This document shows positions 29,702-39,491 of a stretch of DNA of 64,000 nucleotides, in pieces (position 1 is the first letter of the stretch; each line of letters starts with the position of its first letter). The DNA comes from Salinisphaera japonica YTM-1 (GTDB lineage: Bacteria > Pseudomonadota > Gammaproteobacteria > Nevskiales > Salinisphaeraceae). The notes below the pieces were generated by a model. The model made no database searches. It was not told the origin of the DNA and saw nothing but the letters and a program-made list of their open reading frames with translations. The DNA lies in assembly GCF_003788585.1 (NCBI RefSeq), contig NZ_AYKG01000001.1, positions 1-64,000 on the forward strand, in the 5' to 3' direction. Made by a program: the position numbers and the translations under genes.

Positions 29702-30151
29702 TTAACCGCCGAGCTCTGCCTGTGCTTCGTCGACTTCCTGAAAACTCTTGCGCAGTTCCTGCTGCGAGATCTTACCGTCGTGGTTGGCATCCAGGCGGTC
29801 GAAATACGGCGAGACCGCATCCCGGTATTCCGGGGGCGTGATGCTGGCATCGCCGTCCCGGTCGATCTGGTCGAACCAACGGCTCACCACCTGCTTGCGA
29901 CGGGCGATATCGGCCTGGCTGGCGTCTTCGGGCGCACCGGGTTGGCCGGCATCGAATTCGTCGCGGCTGAGCTTGCCGTTGCCGTTATCGTCCAGGCGCT
30001 CGAACGAGGCGTTCTGGGCATCCATCGCCTCTTGCCGGCTGATCGCACCGTCGCCGTTTTCATCGGCACTGGTCAGCGGAGCAGCCCATACGCTCGCGCT
30101 GTAACAGGCGCCAAGCAGCACGAGCGCGCGTGCTACGTGTTTTGAGGACAT
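29702..30151 (-). CDS. secreted calmodulin-like protein with four EF-hands
   Basis: This 149-residue protein has a signal peptide (about 1-23, ending VWA) and four canonical 12-residue calcium loops: DENGDGAISRQE (30-41), DDNGNGKLSRDE (54-65), DRDGDASITPPE (97-108) and DANHDGKISQQE (121-132). Four paired EF-hands give it a calmodulin-like plan in the periplasm. AGGAG lies 5 bases before the ATG at 30151; the longer upstream frame is not needed. Function unknown; a calcium buffer or sensor is the natural guess. Confidence 0.85.
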   Translation of the reverse strand: MSSKHVARALVLLGACYSASVWAAPLTSADENGDGAISRQEAMDAQNASFERLDDNGNGKLSRDEFDAGQPGAPEDASQADIARRKQVVSRWFDQIDRDGDASITPPEYRDAVSPYFDRLDANHDGKISQQELRKSFQEVDEAQAELGG

Positions 30152-30173
30152 ACCATCTCCTGTCGGTTGGAAA

Positions 30174-32114
30174 TCATGTTTCGACGTCGTCGGTGCGCTC
30201 AAAGCGTACGTCATGTCCGTCGGCGCCGATCTGAACGATCGTTGTCGGCCGGCCACGGGCATCGAAGTTCACATAGCCCATGCCGGATTGGTTGAGTAGA
30301 CGACCGGTGTCGCCGCGACCCATCGGCCGGCGCGGCGAGACCCGCAGGCGTCGCCGCTTGGTGAATACGTTCAGCGGCGAATACGGCGCGTACAGCCAGC
30401 GATTGAGTCGATCGAACCAGGCCAGAAGCGTGGCCGGGAATTCGTTTTTCACCCCGGACGACACGATCTGCCAGATCCGCTGACGCGTGGGCATATGACG
30501 CAGCACCACGTCATAGACAAACGAGTAATGCACGTCACCCGACAGAATAGTGAAGTTTTCCGGCGTGCGCCGATGCGACAGGATCTGCAGCATCGCCACG
30601 GCCGCGCCGCGATGGGCCATCCAGTTTTCAGCGTCCACCATCAAGGGCTTGCCGAAGAACGTGAAGATCTTCTGGATGTTCTCGATCAGTTTGACGCCGA
30701 ACACCGGGGCCGCCGAGACGATGATCGCGCTCTCGCGCCCGGTCAGCACGTTCTGCATATCGATCAGTGTTTCCCAGTCCATCAGCCCCGATGGCCGGTG
30801 GGTCTTTTGCGTACGTCGCCAGCGGTGCATGCGGGTATCCAGAACGACCACGGCGGGTTCAGTGTCCAGCGTAAAGTGCCACTGATCGAATGCCAGCAAC
30901 GCATCGATCGCCTGATCCTGTGTTGTCGCATCGGGGTTATAGCAATACGCCTGCAGGGGCTGGCCGAGCGTTTCGGCGAATCGAGCCGGTGTGTTCATCC
31001 ATCCCTGGCACAGCGTATAGCCGATCAATGCGTTGCCGATGATGCGCCGGGAAAACGGATGCCCGTAGGCGGCATCCTCCCAGTCGCCGGTCAGATTCCA
31101 GTCGTCGGTAATGTCATGATCGTCGAAGATCATCGCGGTGGGCACGTTGGCCAACAGCCGTCGTGCCGGGCCCAGTTCGGCCACGAACGCGTCAATCAGA
31201 GGGGCTTCGGCCGCCCAGCGCTCGGCCTGTTCATCATCCAGCGGCGGGCGGGTATAAGTGATGTGTCGCCAGGGCACGTCCGACCAGGTCAGCAGATACA
31301 TGGCGATCACTTCGGCCAACGTGATCAGGTGATTGCCCGAGGAGGCCGAGGTGAAAACCGGCTTGTCGGTACCGCCGAAGAACCGCTCGCGTAGCGCGTG
31401 GTTGTCTTTTTCATGGGGCAACAGGGCGTCGCGTCGGCCATAGGTGTCGTCGCTGGCATAGAGCGCGGCACTATCGGGCACGGTGGCCCCTTCAAGCGTT
31501 TCCCCATAGAGGCCGTAGTGCGCGATCGCGGCGTGGATAGCACGTAACAGTGGCGTGGCCACGTCGTCGGCATAAATCTGGTCGCCGGTCAGCAAGAGCA
31601 GATCCGGCCAGTCGGCGCTCGTGTCGCGCCGCGCGGCCGCCCAGGCATCGGCGGCTGCCATGCCGTCCCGCGAGGCGTGGTGCGGACGACGACAAGAGCC
31701 GTGCAACACATGGGCCAGGCGCGAGCGAATGATGAAACACGGCCGCGCCTCACCCGGATAGGCCAGCCCCGGCTCGGCCGCCACCAGCGACCGATGCTCG
31801 GCGCCGACCCGCAGGTCATAGCCGATCGGCGTGTCCAGGGGCAGATCGGCGATTCCGGCCGCGGCCAGATCGATATCGATCATCTGGATGATCGCCCGGT
31901 CGCCCACGGGAAAACTCTGGCGAAACGCCATCGTGTCCAGACGGGCCGACACGGGCGCGTTCGAGGCGCCGGCCTTGTCGTCGGTATACAAACACAGCTC
32001 GATCGCGACATCGGCCTCGGTGACCAGCCATAGACCGATCCGCGTCGGCGATACGCGACGCAGGATCGGCCCCGCGATCACGCCGTGCGTCTTTTGATGG
32101 GGTTTATCGTTCAT
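30174..32114 (-). CDS. PhoD-like alkaline phosphatase family protein
   Basis: This 646-residue protein has the metallophosphoesterase core of PhoD-like enzymes: LLLTGDQIYADD, IFDDHDITDDWN and LSGDVHYSF. There is no Tat or Sec signal, so it seems cytosolic, unlike classical secreted PhoD. No PhoB box was seen upstream, so membership in the phosphate regulon encoded further on is not supported. The substrate is unknown (phosphodiester or similar). The ATG at 32114 is divergent from mntH. Confidence 0.82.
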   Translation of the reverse strand: MNDKPHQKTHGVIAGPILRRVSPTRIGLWLVTEADVAIELCLYTDDKAGASNAPVSARLDTMAFRQSFPVGDRAIIQMIDIDLAAAGIADLPLDTPIGYDLRVGAEHRSLVAAEPGLAYPGEARPCFIIRSRLAHVLHGSCRRPHHASRDGMAAADAWAAARRDTSADWPDLLLLTGDQIYADDVATPLLRAIHAAIAHYGLYGETLEGATVPDSAALYASDDTYGRRDALLPHEKDNHALRERFFGGTDKPVFTSASSGNHLITLAEVIAMYLLTWSDVPWRHITYTRPPLDDEQAERWAAEAPLIDAFVAELGPARRLLANVPTAMIFDDHDITDDWNLTGDWEDAAYGHPFSRRIIGNALIGYTLCQGWMNTPARFAETLGQPLQAYCYNPDATTQDQAIDALLAFDQWHFTLDTEPAVVVLDTRMHRWRRTQKTHRPSGLMDWETLIDMQNVLTGRESAIIVSAAPVFGVKLIENIQKIFTFFGKPLMVDAENWMAHRGAAVAMLQILSHRRTPENFTILSGDVHYSFVYDVVLRHMPTRQRIWQIVSSGVKNEFPATLLAWFDRLNRWLYAPYSPLNVFTKRRRLRVSPRRPMGRGDTGRLLNQSGMGYVNFDARGRPTTIVQIGADGHDVRFERTDDVET

Positions 32115-32258
32115 TACGCCCGATTATAACGATCGTTGACCGCGTCATACGTGACGCACACCTTGCAAGATGACACGCGGCGCGCTTAATCTAAGCCTCG
32201 GCTAACATTTGTTGTCGATGGTTATTTTGCGTTTATTTCTTTTCCAAGCGGTTGCCTC

Positions 32259-33554
32259 ATGAGCGATGCCTCTTCCAACTCGGATTTTCTGCCCGGCGAG
32301 AACGCAACACAGCGCGCCGCCGCGGCGGCTCTGGATGGCCGACAGAAAGGATTGAAGCGTTTCTTGCCGTTTCTGGGGCCGGCGTTCATCGCCGCCGTGG
32401 CCTATATCGATCCGGGCAACTTCGCGACCAATATCCAGGCCGGGTCGACCTATGGCTATACATTGCTCTGGGTGGTGCTGGTCTCCAACATCATGGCCGT
32501 GCTCATCCAGTCCATGTCAGCCAAGCTGGGTATCGCCACGGGCAAGAACCTGCCGGAAGTCTCGCGTGAGCGTTTTGCAAAGCCGGTGACCATCGGGCTT
32601 TGGCTACAGGCCGAGTTCATCGCGATCGCCACCGACCTGGCCGAGTTCATCGGCGGTGCGCTGGGCTTGTATCTGTTGTTCGGCATTCCGCTGTTTCCCG
32701 CCGCTGTGATCACGGGCATTGCCTCGTTCGTATTGCTGGAACTGCAGCGCCGCGGCTTTCGTTGGCTGGAAGCCGGTATCGGCGTACTGGTGGGGGTGGT
32801 CGTGGTCTCGTTCGCTTACGAGGTCTATATCGCCGATCCAGATGGCAGCCAGCTGCTCCACGGGCTGTTCGTGCCCACGCTGGACGGCGCCGACAGCCTG
32901 CTGCTGGCCGCCGGTATCCTAGGGGCCACCGTCATGCCCCACGTGATCTATCTGCATTCGGCGCTCATGCAGCGGCGCGTGGTCGGGCGTAATGAGGCCG
33001 AGCGTCGCAAGATCTTTCATTTCGAAATGGCCGATATTCTCATCGCCATGACCATCGCCGGCGTGATCAACGGTGCCATGCTGGTGATGGCCGCTGGCCT
33101 GTTCTTCGATTCCACCGCGGTGATCTCGACGCTCGAGGGCGCCTTCGCCCATTTGAACACCGAGGCGGGCTCGCTGGCCGCGATTCTCTTCGGTGTGGGG
33201 CTTCTGGCCAGCGGTTTTTCAAGCTCGTCGGTGGGCACCATGAGCGGCCAGATCATCATGTCGGGCTATATCGACCGCCAGATTCCGCTTGTCCTGCGGC
33301 GGCTGATCACCATGGCCCCGGCGCTCGGCGTGCTGGCGCTGGGCGTGGATCCCACCACCGCCCTGGTCATGAGCCAGGTCGTGCTGTCCTTCGGTATTCC
33401 GTTCGCGCTGATCCCGCTGCTGATCTTCTGCTCCGACCCGACGTTGATGGGGTCGTTGGTCAACCGGCGGATCACCACCTGGCTGGCCTGGGCGGTTGCG
33501 ACATTGATCATCGCCCTCAACGTGTTCCTGCTCACCCGGATCCTGTTCGGCTAA
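32259..33554 (+). CDS. mntH: NRAMP family Mn2+/Fe2+ transporter
   Basis: This 431-residue proton-coupled divalent metal transporter has the metal-site motif DPGN at 51-54 in helix 1 and MPHVIYLHS in helix 6, the two conserved NRAMP signatures, within about 11 membrane segments. It should import Mn2+ (and possibly Fe2+) across the inner membrane. The ATG at 32259 follows an AT-rich 144-base spacer shared with the divergent phosphatase; I cannot assign an MntR or Fur box. Its stop overlaps the convergent MFS gene by 4 bases. Confidence 0.92.
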   Translation: MSDASSNSDFLPGENATQRAAAAALDGRQKGLKRFLPFLGPAFIAAVAYIDPGNFATNIQAGSTYGYTLLWVVLVSNIMAVLIQSMSAKLGIATGKNLPEVSRERFAKPVTIGLWLQAEFIAIATDLAEFIGGALGLYLLFGIPLFPAAVITGIASFVLLELQRRGFRWLEAGIGVLVGVVVVSFAYEVYIADPDGSQLLHGLFVPTLDGADSLLLAAGILGATVMPHVIYLHSALMQRRVVGRNEAERRKIFHFEMADILIAMTIAGVINGAMLVMAAGLFFDSTAVISTLEGAFAHLNTEAGSLAAILFGVGLLASGFSSSSVGTMSGQIIMSGYIDRQIPLVLRRLITMAPALGVLALGVDPTTALVMSQVVLSFGIPFALIPLLIFCSDPTLMGSLVNRRITTWLAWAVATLIIALNVFLLTRILFG

Positions 33555-34774
33555 CCGGCATCGACACGGCGCTGCCACCCGGCCAGGCGAAGGGTGGCGG
33601 CCAGTGCGGCCACCAACACCACGGCGACCATCGCCGTAACCCCGGCCCAGGCCGAATGCGCCCAGAACAGGCCGCCCAGTGCCCCGATCAGGCTGGAACC
33701 CAGGTAGTAGCCCAGCAGATAGAGCCCGGCGGCATGGCCCTTGCCGTGCTCGGCCAGCAGGCCGACCCAGCCGCTGGCCGTGGAGTGCCCGGCAAAGAAG
33801 CCGATCGTCAAAAGCCCGATGCCAATGACCACGGCCATGATCGAATCCGGCCACATCACGGCGAGCCCCACGCCCATCAACAGCACGCCGGCCAGCAACA
33901 CCGGCGGCCGGCCCGCGCGATCGGCCACCCGCCCGGCCATGGCCGAGGTGAACACGCCGAATATATAGATCGTGAACACGGCCCCGATCGCGCCCTGGCC
34001 GAGTGAAAACGGCGGCTCGGCCAACCGATAGGCAATATAGTTATAGACCGAAACAAACGCGCCCATGAAGGTGAAGCCACAGAAAAACACCCATGGCAGC
34101 GCGCGGTGGCGCACATGCGCGGCCACCGGCCCGGCGTGTTCGCGAATCGACAGCCCTTTTTGAGCGATGAAATTGCGCGAGTTGGGCAACAGCACAATGA
34201 ATACCACCGCGGCGACAAGTCCGATCGCCCCCAGGGTCGCCATGGCAACCCGCCAACCGGCGATATCGGCGACGAAACCGGCGATCACGCGCCCACCCAT
34301 GCCCCCGATGGCCGTGCCCGCGATATACAGCCCCGTGGCGGTGCCCAGATCGGCGGGCTTGATCTCTTCGGAGAGATACGCGATGGCCAGTGCCGGCACG
34401 CCGCCCAGGGCGAAACCCTCCAGCGCACGGGCCACCAGCAGGCTGTTCCAGCCCGGTGCGGCGGCCGCCACCAGCGACAGCAGCGCCGAGGCAATCAACG
34501 AGCCCATCATGATCTTCTTGCGATCGATGGCACCGGACATCAGGCCGGCCGCGAACAGCGTGAAGGCCAGCACCCCGGTCGTCACCGAAAGCGACAGGCT
34601 GGACACCGCCGCCGATACACCGAAGGCATCCGAGAACAGCGGCATGAGCGGCTGTACCGAATACATCGACGAGAACGTCGCGAACCCGGCGGCAAACAGC
34701 GCAAGATTGGCTTTTTTATACTCGCCGGAGCCACGTTCGAGATAACGCGGGCCCCGGGAAGACACATCGCTCAT
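33551..34774 (-). CDS. MFS transporter
   Basis: This 407-residue protein has about 12 membrane segments and the MFS loop 2-3 motif (GAIDRKKIMMGS) and a second copy (GRVADRAGRPPVLL) at the start of the second half. It resembles YnfM-type putative drug or sugar exporters; the substrate cannot be told. The ATG at 34774 is used; the longer frame begins with TTG and adds no family sequence. It is convergent with mntH (4-base overlap). Confidence 0.85.
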   Translation of the reverse strand: MSDVSSRGPRYLERGSGEYKKANLALFAAGFATFSSMYSVQPLMPLFSDAFGVSAAVSSLSLSVTTGVLAFTLFAAGLMSGAIDRKKIMMGSLIASALLSLVAAAAPGWNSLLVARALEGFALGGVPALAIAYLSEEIKPADLGTATGLYIAGTAIGGMGGRVIAGFVADIAGWRVAMATLGAIGLVAAVVFIVLLPNSRNFIAQKGLSIREHAGPVAAHVRHRALPWVFFCGFTFMGAFVSVYNYIAYRLAEPPFSLGQGAIGAVFTIYIFGVFTSAMAGRVADRAGRPPVLLAGVLLMGVGLAVMWPDSIMAVVIGIGLLTIGFFAGHSTASGWVGLLAEHGKGHAAGLYLLGYYLGSSLIGALGGLFWAHSAWAGVTAMVAVVLVAALAATLRLAGWQRRVDAG

Positions 34775-34910
34775 GATGGCGCGGCCTTTGGCAGACAGGG
34801 GTTGCGCGCGCAATCATAAAACGCGTTTGCACGATTTACGACTTTCGGCTAGCCGCGGGCGTCGCAATGCCTGATAATGCCGCGTTTTCGCAAACGCCTC
34901 GGCCCATTAC

Positions 34911-36740
34911 ATGATCGAAAATCTTCGCAATATCGCGATCATCGCCCACGTTGACCACGGCAAGACGACGCTTGTCGACTGTCTGCTACGCCAGTCGGGC
35001 ACTTTTGACGCGCGCGACGACGTGGCCGACCGGATCATGGATTCGAACGATCTGGAAAAAGAGCGTGGCATCACGATCACCTCGAAGAACACCGCCATCG
35101 AATGGCGTGATCCGGACGAGGACAAGGTCTATCACATCAACATCGTGGATACGCCCGGTCACGCCGATTTCGGTGGTGAGGTGGAGCGCGTGCTGTCGAT
35201 GGTGGACTCGGTGCTGCTGCTGGTCGATGCGGTCGACGGGCCGATGCCGCAGACGCGTTTCGTGACCGAAAAAGCCTTCGAGCTGGGTTTGAAGCCCATC
35301 GTGGTCATCAACAAGATCGACCGTGACGGCGCGCGCCCCGACTGGGTATTGAACGAAACCTTCGATCTGTTTGATTCCCTGGGCGCCAGCGACGAGCAGC
35401 TGGATTTCCCGGTGGTCTATGCCTCGGCGCTCGGCGGCTATGCCGGCATGGATGAAAGCGTGCGCGAGGGCGACATGTTGCCCCTGTTCCGCACCATCAC
35501 CGAGCGTGTCGCCCCGCCGCCGGTGAACCTGGAAGGCGCTTTCCAGATGCAGATCACCACGTTGGACTACAACTCCTTCGTTGGCCAGATCGGCATCGGC
35601 CGTATCGCCCGCGGCACGGTCAAGCCCGGCATGCAGATCAGCATCGTCGACCGCGAGGGCGACAAACGAAACGCCAAGATCGCCGGCGTGTTCGGGTTTC
35701 TGGGCTTGAACCGCGTCGAGGTCGAGTCGGCCCAGGCCGGTGATATCGTGGCCCTGACGGGCATGAACGATCTGGACATCTCCGATACGCTTTGCGACCC
35801 GGCCCAGCCGGAAGGCCTGCCCCGCCTGACGGTCGACGAGCCGACCATGAGCATGACGTTCGAGGTCAACAAGTCGCCCATGGCCGGCAAGGAAGGCGAT
35901 TACCTGACCTCGCGCCAGATCCGTGAGCGTCTGAACCGCGAGCTGAAGTCCAACGTGGCGCTGCGCGTGGAAGCCGGCGGCGACGCCGACAAGTTCAAGG
36001 TGTCCGGGCGTGGCCTGCTGCATCTGTCGGTACTGCTGGAAACCATGCGCCGTGAAGGCTACGAGCTGTCGGTTTCGCGCCCGGAAGTCGTGACCCGTGA
36101 GGTCGACGGCGAGCTTCAGGAGCCCTACGAACTGCTGATGTGCGATATCCAGGACGACGACCAGGGCTCGGTGATCGACAACCTGCAACAGCGTCGTGGC
36201 CAGCTGCAGAACATGGTGCCGGACGGCAAGGGCCGTACGCGGCTCGAGTTCGTGATCCCCTCGCGTGGCCTGATCGGCTTCCAGACCGAGTTCATGAGCC
36301 TGACCTCGGGCACGGGCATCGTCACCCACGTGTTCGATCACTACGGCAAGATTGGCGGCACCGATATCGGCCAGCGCCAGAAAGGCGTGCTGATCGCCAA
36401 CGCCAACGGCAAGGCCGTGGGCTTTGCGATCTTCAACCTGCAGGATCGCGGCAAGATGATGATCGCGCCCAACGACGAGATCTACGAAGGCATGGTCGTG
36501 GGTATCCACTCGCGCGAGAACGATCTGACCGTCAACGTACAGAAAGCCAAGCAGCTGACCAACGTGCGCGCGGCCGGCACCGACGAGAACATCCAGCTCG
36601 TCCCGCCGATCCGCATGACGCTGGAACAGGCGCTGGAATTCATCAACGACGACGAACTGGTCGAAGTCACGCCCGGCACCATCCGCGTGCGCAAGCGCTA
36701 TCTGACCGAAACCGATCGCAAGCGCGCGTCCAAGGGCTGA
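34911..36740 (+). CDS. typA: translational GTPase TypA/BipA
   Basis: This 609-residue ribosome-binding GTPase acts in 50S assembly and stress adaptation. The G1 motif AHVDHGKTT is at 12-20, DTPGHADF and [10 protein letters not shown] (G3, G4) follow, and the C-terminal BipA domain includes [19 protein letters not shown]. Length matches E. coli BipA (607). The ATG at 34911 has no strong ribosome-binding site. Confidence 0.96.
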   Translation: MIENLRNIAIIAHVDHGKTTLVDCLLRQSGTFDARDDVADRIMDSNDLEKERGITITSKNTAIEWRDPDEDKVYHINIVDTPGHADFGGEVERVLSMVDSVLLLVDAVDGPMPQTRFVTEKAFELGLKPIVVINKIDRDGARPDWVLNETFDLFDSLGASDEQLDFPVVYASALGGYAGMDESVREGDMLPLFRTITERVAPPPVNLEGAFQMQITTLDYNSFVGQIGIGRIARGTVKPGMQISIVDREGDKRNAKIAGVFGFLGLNRVEVESAQAGDIVALTGMNDLDISDTLCDPAQPEGLPRLTVDEPTMSMTFEVNKSPMAGKEGDYLTSRQIRERLNRELKSNVALRVEAGGDADKFKVSGRGLLHLSVLLETMRREGYELSVSRPEVVTREVDGELQEPYELLMCDIQDDDQGSVIDNLQQRRGQLQNMVPDGKGRTRLEFVIPSRGLIGFQTEFMSLTSGTGIVTHVFDHYGKIGGTDIGQRQKGVLIANANGKAVGFAIFNLQDRGKMMIAPNDEIYEGMVVGIHSRENDLTVNVQKAKQLTNVRAAGTDENIQLVPPIRMTLEQALEFINDDELVEVTPGTIRVRKRYLTETDRKRASKG

Positions 36741-36753
36741 TTGAAGCTGACCT

Positions 36754-37060
36754 AGGAACAATCCGCCGATGTACGCCGATGGCCGCTGATGAAAACGAGT
36801 GATCGTGTTCGTCGGCGGCCATTACATCGGCTGGATTTATGGGCTGTATGCCCTCGTTCGTTTGGAAGTGTCCGCGAATAAACGCAAATAAGCGCGAATG
36901 AATACAGACAGTCATCCATCAGGTGACATAGCTCGAAAATCGGGGAAGTGTCTGGTTTTCAGCCCGCGCGTTGTCTGCTTGTATTTTTAATCGGCGCACA
37001 TCGGTGTTCATCGCCGGATTGTTCTTCCTTATTCGCGTGTATTTGCGTTCATTTGCGGAC
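36754..37060. repeat. intergenic spacer with two interleaved inverted-repeat pairs
   Basis: The 370-base gap after typA has no gene. It holds two imperfect inverted pairs. Pair A is about 36754-36790 with 36989-37029, sharing AGGAACAATCC and GATGTACGCCGATG-like cores. Pair B is 36870-36902 with 37029-37060, built from units like CGCGAATAAACGCAAATAA. Within each arm short 7-9 base units repeat in phase. The spacer looks like a decayed dispersed repeat, of the kind found in multiple copies in other bacterial genomes; I saw no other copy in this window. Confidence 0.7.
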
Positions 37061-37110
37061 TGGTAAAAGACCCATCTCCGGTTCCGCTAGCCCCATAGCA
37101 AGGTGTTTTC

Positions 37111-38733
37111 ATGGCGCCACAGAACTCTCGTTCTCGTTTGATCGTTCGTACAGCCAAGCTGTCGGATATTCCGGCCATCAACCGCGTCGTGCAGCGCACG
37201 TATCCGAAGATGGACGATTACTCGTTCGACGAGCTGCGCGGCCAGATCAACAACTTTCCCGACGGCCAGCTGGTGGCGGTCTATGAAGACGAGGTCGTGG
37301 GGTATTGCGCGACGATCTGTCTGCCCGAGGAACAGGTCATGGGCCAGCACAGCTGGGCCCAGATTTCGGGTAACGGCTATGGCTCGACCCACGATATCGA
37401 CGGCGACTATCTCTATGGCTATGAGATCTGCGTGGATCCGGACGCCCGCGGCCTGCGCATCGGGCGCCGGCTGTATCGCGAGCGCGAGGCTCTGGCGGTC
37501 AAGCTCGGGCTGAAAGGCATTGTCTTCGTCGGCCGTATTCCCGGCCTGCGCCGGCGCTACAAGCAGTTCGGCTCGGCCCAGGCCTATGTCGAAGCCGTGG
37601 CCGACAAGTCGATTCGCGATCGTGTTCTGTCGTTCCAGCTCTCCCAGGGTTATGAGCTGCTGGGCGTGATGAAAGGGTATCTACCCGATGATCGCGACTC
37701 GATGGGTTACGGCGCGCATCTGATCTGGCGCAACCCGGAATACAAGTATCGCGAAGATGTGGTCGGCGATTCCCACGTGCATCTGCAACGCCGCAATACC
37801 GTGCGTATCGCCACGGTGCAATACATGCAACGGGCGGTGGACTCTTTCGACGAGTTTGCCCAGATCGTGACTTACTTCGTGCGCGAAACCGCCGACGCCA
37901 AGTCTGATTTCGTGGTCTTTCCCGAGCTGTTCACGGTGCAGCTGCTCTCGATCAAGAACGAAGAGCTGCGACACCGCGCGGCGATCTGGCGCCTGGCGGA
38001 TTTCACCGACGATTTCCGTGAGCTGATGGCGGATCTGGCCGTACGCTTCAATATCAACATCATCGCCGGCTCCACGCCGACGGTGGTGGGCGAAGAGCTG
38101 CAGAACATCGCCTATGTCTATCTGCGCGATGGCTCGGAGCACCTGCAGCCCAAGATTCACCCCACCCCGGGCGAGCGCCACTACTGGAACATCGAGGGCG
38201 GCTCTTCGCTCAACGCCATCGAGACCGACTGCGGCCCGATCGGCGTGCTGGTCTGCTATGACAGCGAGTTTCCCGAGCTTTCGCGGCATCTGGCGGATCA
38301 GGGCATCAATATCCTGTTCGTGCCGTTTTCCACCGAGGACCGGGCCGGCTACCTGCGCGTGCGTTATTCAGCCCATGCGCGCGCGGTGGAAAACCAGATC
38401 TACGTGGCCACCTCGGGCAACACGGGCAACCTGCCGCGCGTGCACGCCATGGATCTGCACTACGCACAGTCGGGGATCTTCACGCCCTGTGATTTCGCCT
38501 TCGCGCGTGACGGCATCGCCGCGGACACCACGGCCAACGCCGAGCAGGTAGCCATTGCCGATGTTCGGCTGGATACCTTGCATGAGGCACGCACCTCGGG
38601 CAGCGTGCAGAACATGCTCGATCGACGTCATGATCTGTATCGCGTGCAATGGAAGCCGCGCCGTCCCAAGAGCACGGGCGCCAGCACGACCGGCGCCAAG
38701 CCGGGTGGCGCCCGCTCCACGACCAAGTCCTAG
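37111..38733 (+). CDS. GNAT acetyltransferase - carbon-nitrogen hydrolase fusion
   Basis: This 540-residue protein joins a GNAT N-acyltransferase (about 10-205; acetyl-CoA loop RGLRIGRRLY at 113-122) to a nitrilase-superfamily domain (about 230-510). The nitrilase Glu-Lys-Cys triad is visible as Glu272 (FPELF), Lys348 (PKIHPTP) and Cys382 (CYDSEFPE), so the amidase part should be active. The tail is basic and Ser/Thr/Gly-rich. The fusion is known in other bacteria, but its substrate is not. AAGG lies upstream of the ATG. The sirtuin gene starts 3 bases after its stop. Confidence 0.88.
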   Translation: MAPQNSRSRLIVRTAKLSDIPAINRVVQRTYPKMDDYSFDELRGQINNFPDGQLVAVYEDEVVGYCATICLPEEQVMGQHSWAQISGNGYGSTHDIDGDYLYGYEICVDPDARGLRIGRRLYREREALAVKLGLKGIVFVGRIPGLRRRYKQFGSAQAYVEAVADKSIRDRVLSFQLSQGYELLGVMKGYLPDDRDSMGYGAHLIWRNPEYKYREDVVGDSHVHLQRRNTVRIATVQYMQRAVDSFDEFAQIVTYFVRETADAKSDFVVFPELFTVQLLSIKNEELRHRAAIWRLADFTDDFRELMADLAVRFNINIIAGSTPTVVGEELQNIAYVYLRDGSEHLQPKIHPTPGERHYWNIEGGSSLNAIETDCGPIGVLVCYDSEFPELSRHLADQGINILFVPFSTEDRAGYLRVRYSAHARAVENQIYVATSGNTGNLPRVHAMDLHYAQSGIFTPCDFAFARDGIAADTTANAEQVAIADVRLDTLHEARTSGSVQNMLDRRHDLYRVQWKPRRPKSTGASTTGAKPGGARSTTKS

Positions 38734-38735
38734 AC

Positions 38736-39491
38736 GTGTCCGACGACGACGACTACAACCTGGCGCTTGACCAGGCCGGCGAGGCCTTGTCGTGCGCGGG
38801 CCGCGTCGTCGTCTTGAGCGGCGCCGGCATATCGGCCGAATCCGGTGTGCCGACGTTTCGCGAGGCACAGACCGGGTTGTGGGCGCGTTTCTCCCCCGCT
38901 GACCTGGCCTCGCCCGAAGCGTTTGCCAAGGATCCCGAGCGCATCTGGGCCTGGTATCACTGGCGGCGCACGCTCATCGCCCGCGGCGGGCCCAACGCCG
39001 GACATCACGCGTTGGCGCAGCTTGCTGAAATAAAATCGCTTCAGACCATCACTCAGAACGTCGACGGTCTGCACCAGGCCGCCGGCAGCCGGCGCGTGGC
39101 CGAGCTGCACGGCAATATCTGGCGCGAGCGCTGCAGTGAATGCGACCACGCCCGGCTCGTGCCGATGGCCGAGGCCCAGGGCGATGCACCGGTGCGGTGT
39201 CGTGACTGCGGGGCGATGATGCGCCCTGCCATCGTCTGGTTCGGCGAAATGCTGCCCCAGACGGCCCTGGTCGCGGCCGATGCAGCCCTGGCCGAGGCCG
39301 ATTGCGTGATCGTTGTGGGCACCTCGAATCAGGTTTACCCGGCGGCCGCTCTGGTGGATACGGCCGTGGCGGGCGCGACCCCGGTCATCGAGATCAATCC
39401 GCAAGAAACACCGGTGTCCCAGCATGTCGATCATCGGCTGGCGGCCTCGGCCAGTCGTGCCCTGCCCGATCTGGTGGCCCGGCTGAGCTAG
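38736..39491 (+). CDS. cobB: NAD-dependent protein deacylase (sirtuin)
   Basis: This 251-residue sirtuin removes acyl groups from lysines using NAD+. GAGISAESG begins at 29, QNVD is at 107-110, the catalytic His is His125 and four Cys (133, 136, 155, 158) bind zinc. Tyr74 and Arg77 (YHWR) match the pair that lets CobB and SIRT5 accept succinyl-lysine. The GTG start at 38736 lies 2 bases after the acetyltransferase stop; a longer frame from 38649 would overlap that gene by 85 bases. The stop codon TAG sits in the terminal CTAG of a MITE-like element. Confidence 0.92.
   Translation: MSDDDDYNLALDQAGEALSCAGRVVVLSGAGISAESGVPTFREAQTGLWARFSPADLASPEAFAKDPERIWAWYHWRRTLIARGGPNAGHHALAQLAEIKSLQTITQNVDGLHQAAGSRRVAELHGNIWRERCSECDHARLVPMAEAQGDAPVRCRDCGAMMRPAIVWFGEMLPQTALVAADAALAEADCVIVVGTSNQVYPAAALVDTAVAGATPVIEINPQETPVSQHVDHRLAASASRALPDLVARLS

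Noticed and set aside
34986-36761. 591-codon minus-strand frame opposite typA
   Set aside because: It is the same codon-bias shadow; the typA protein is complete and conserved throughout.
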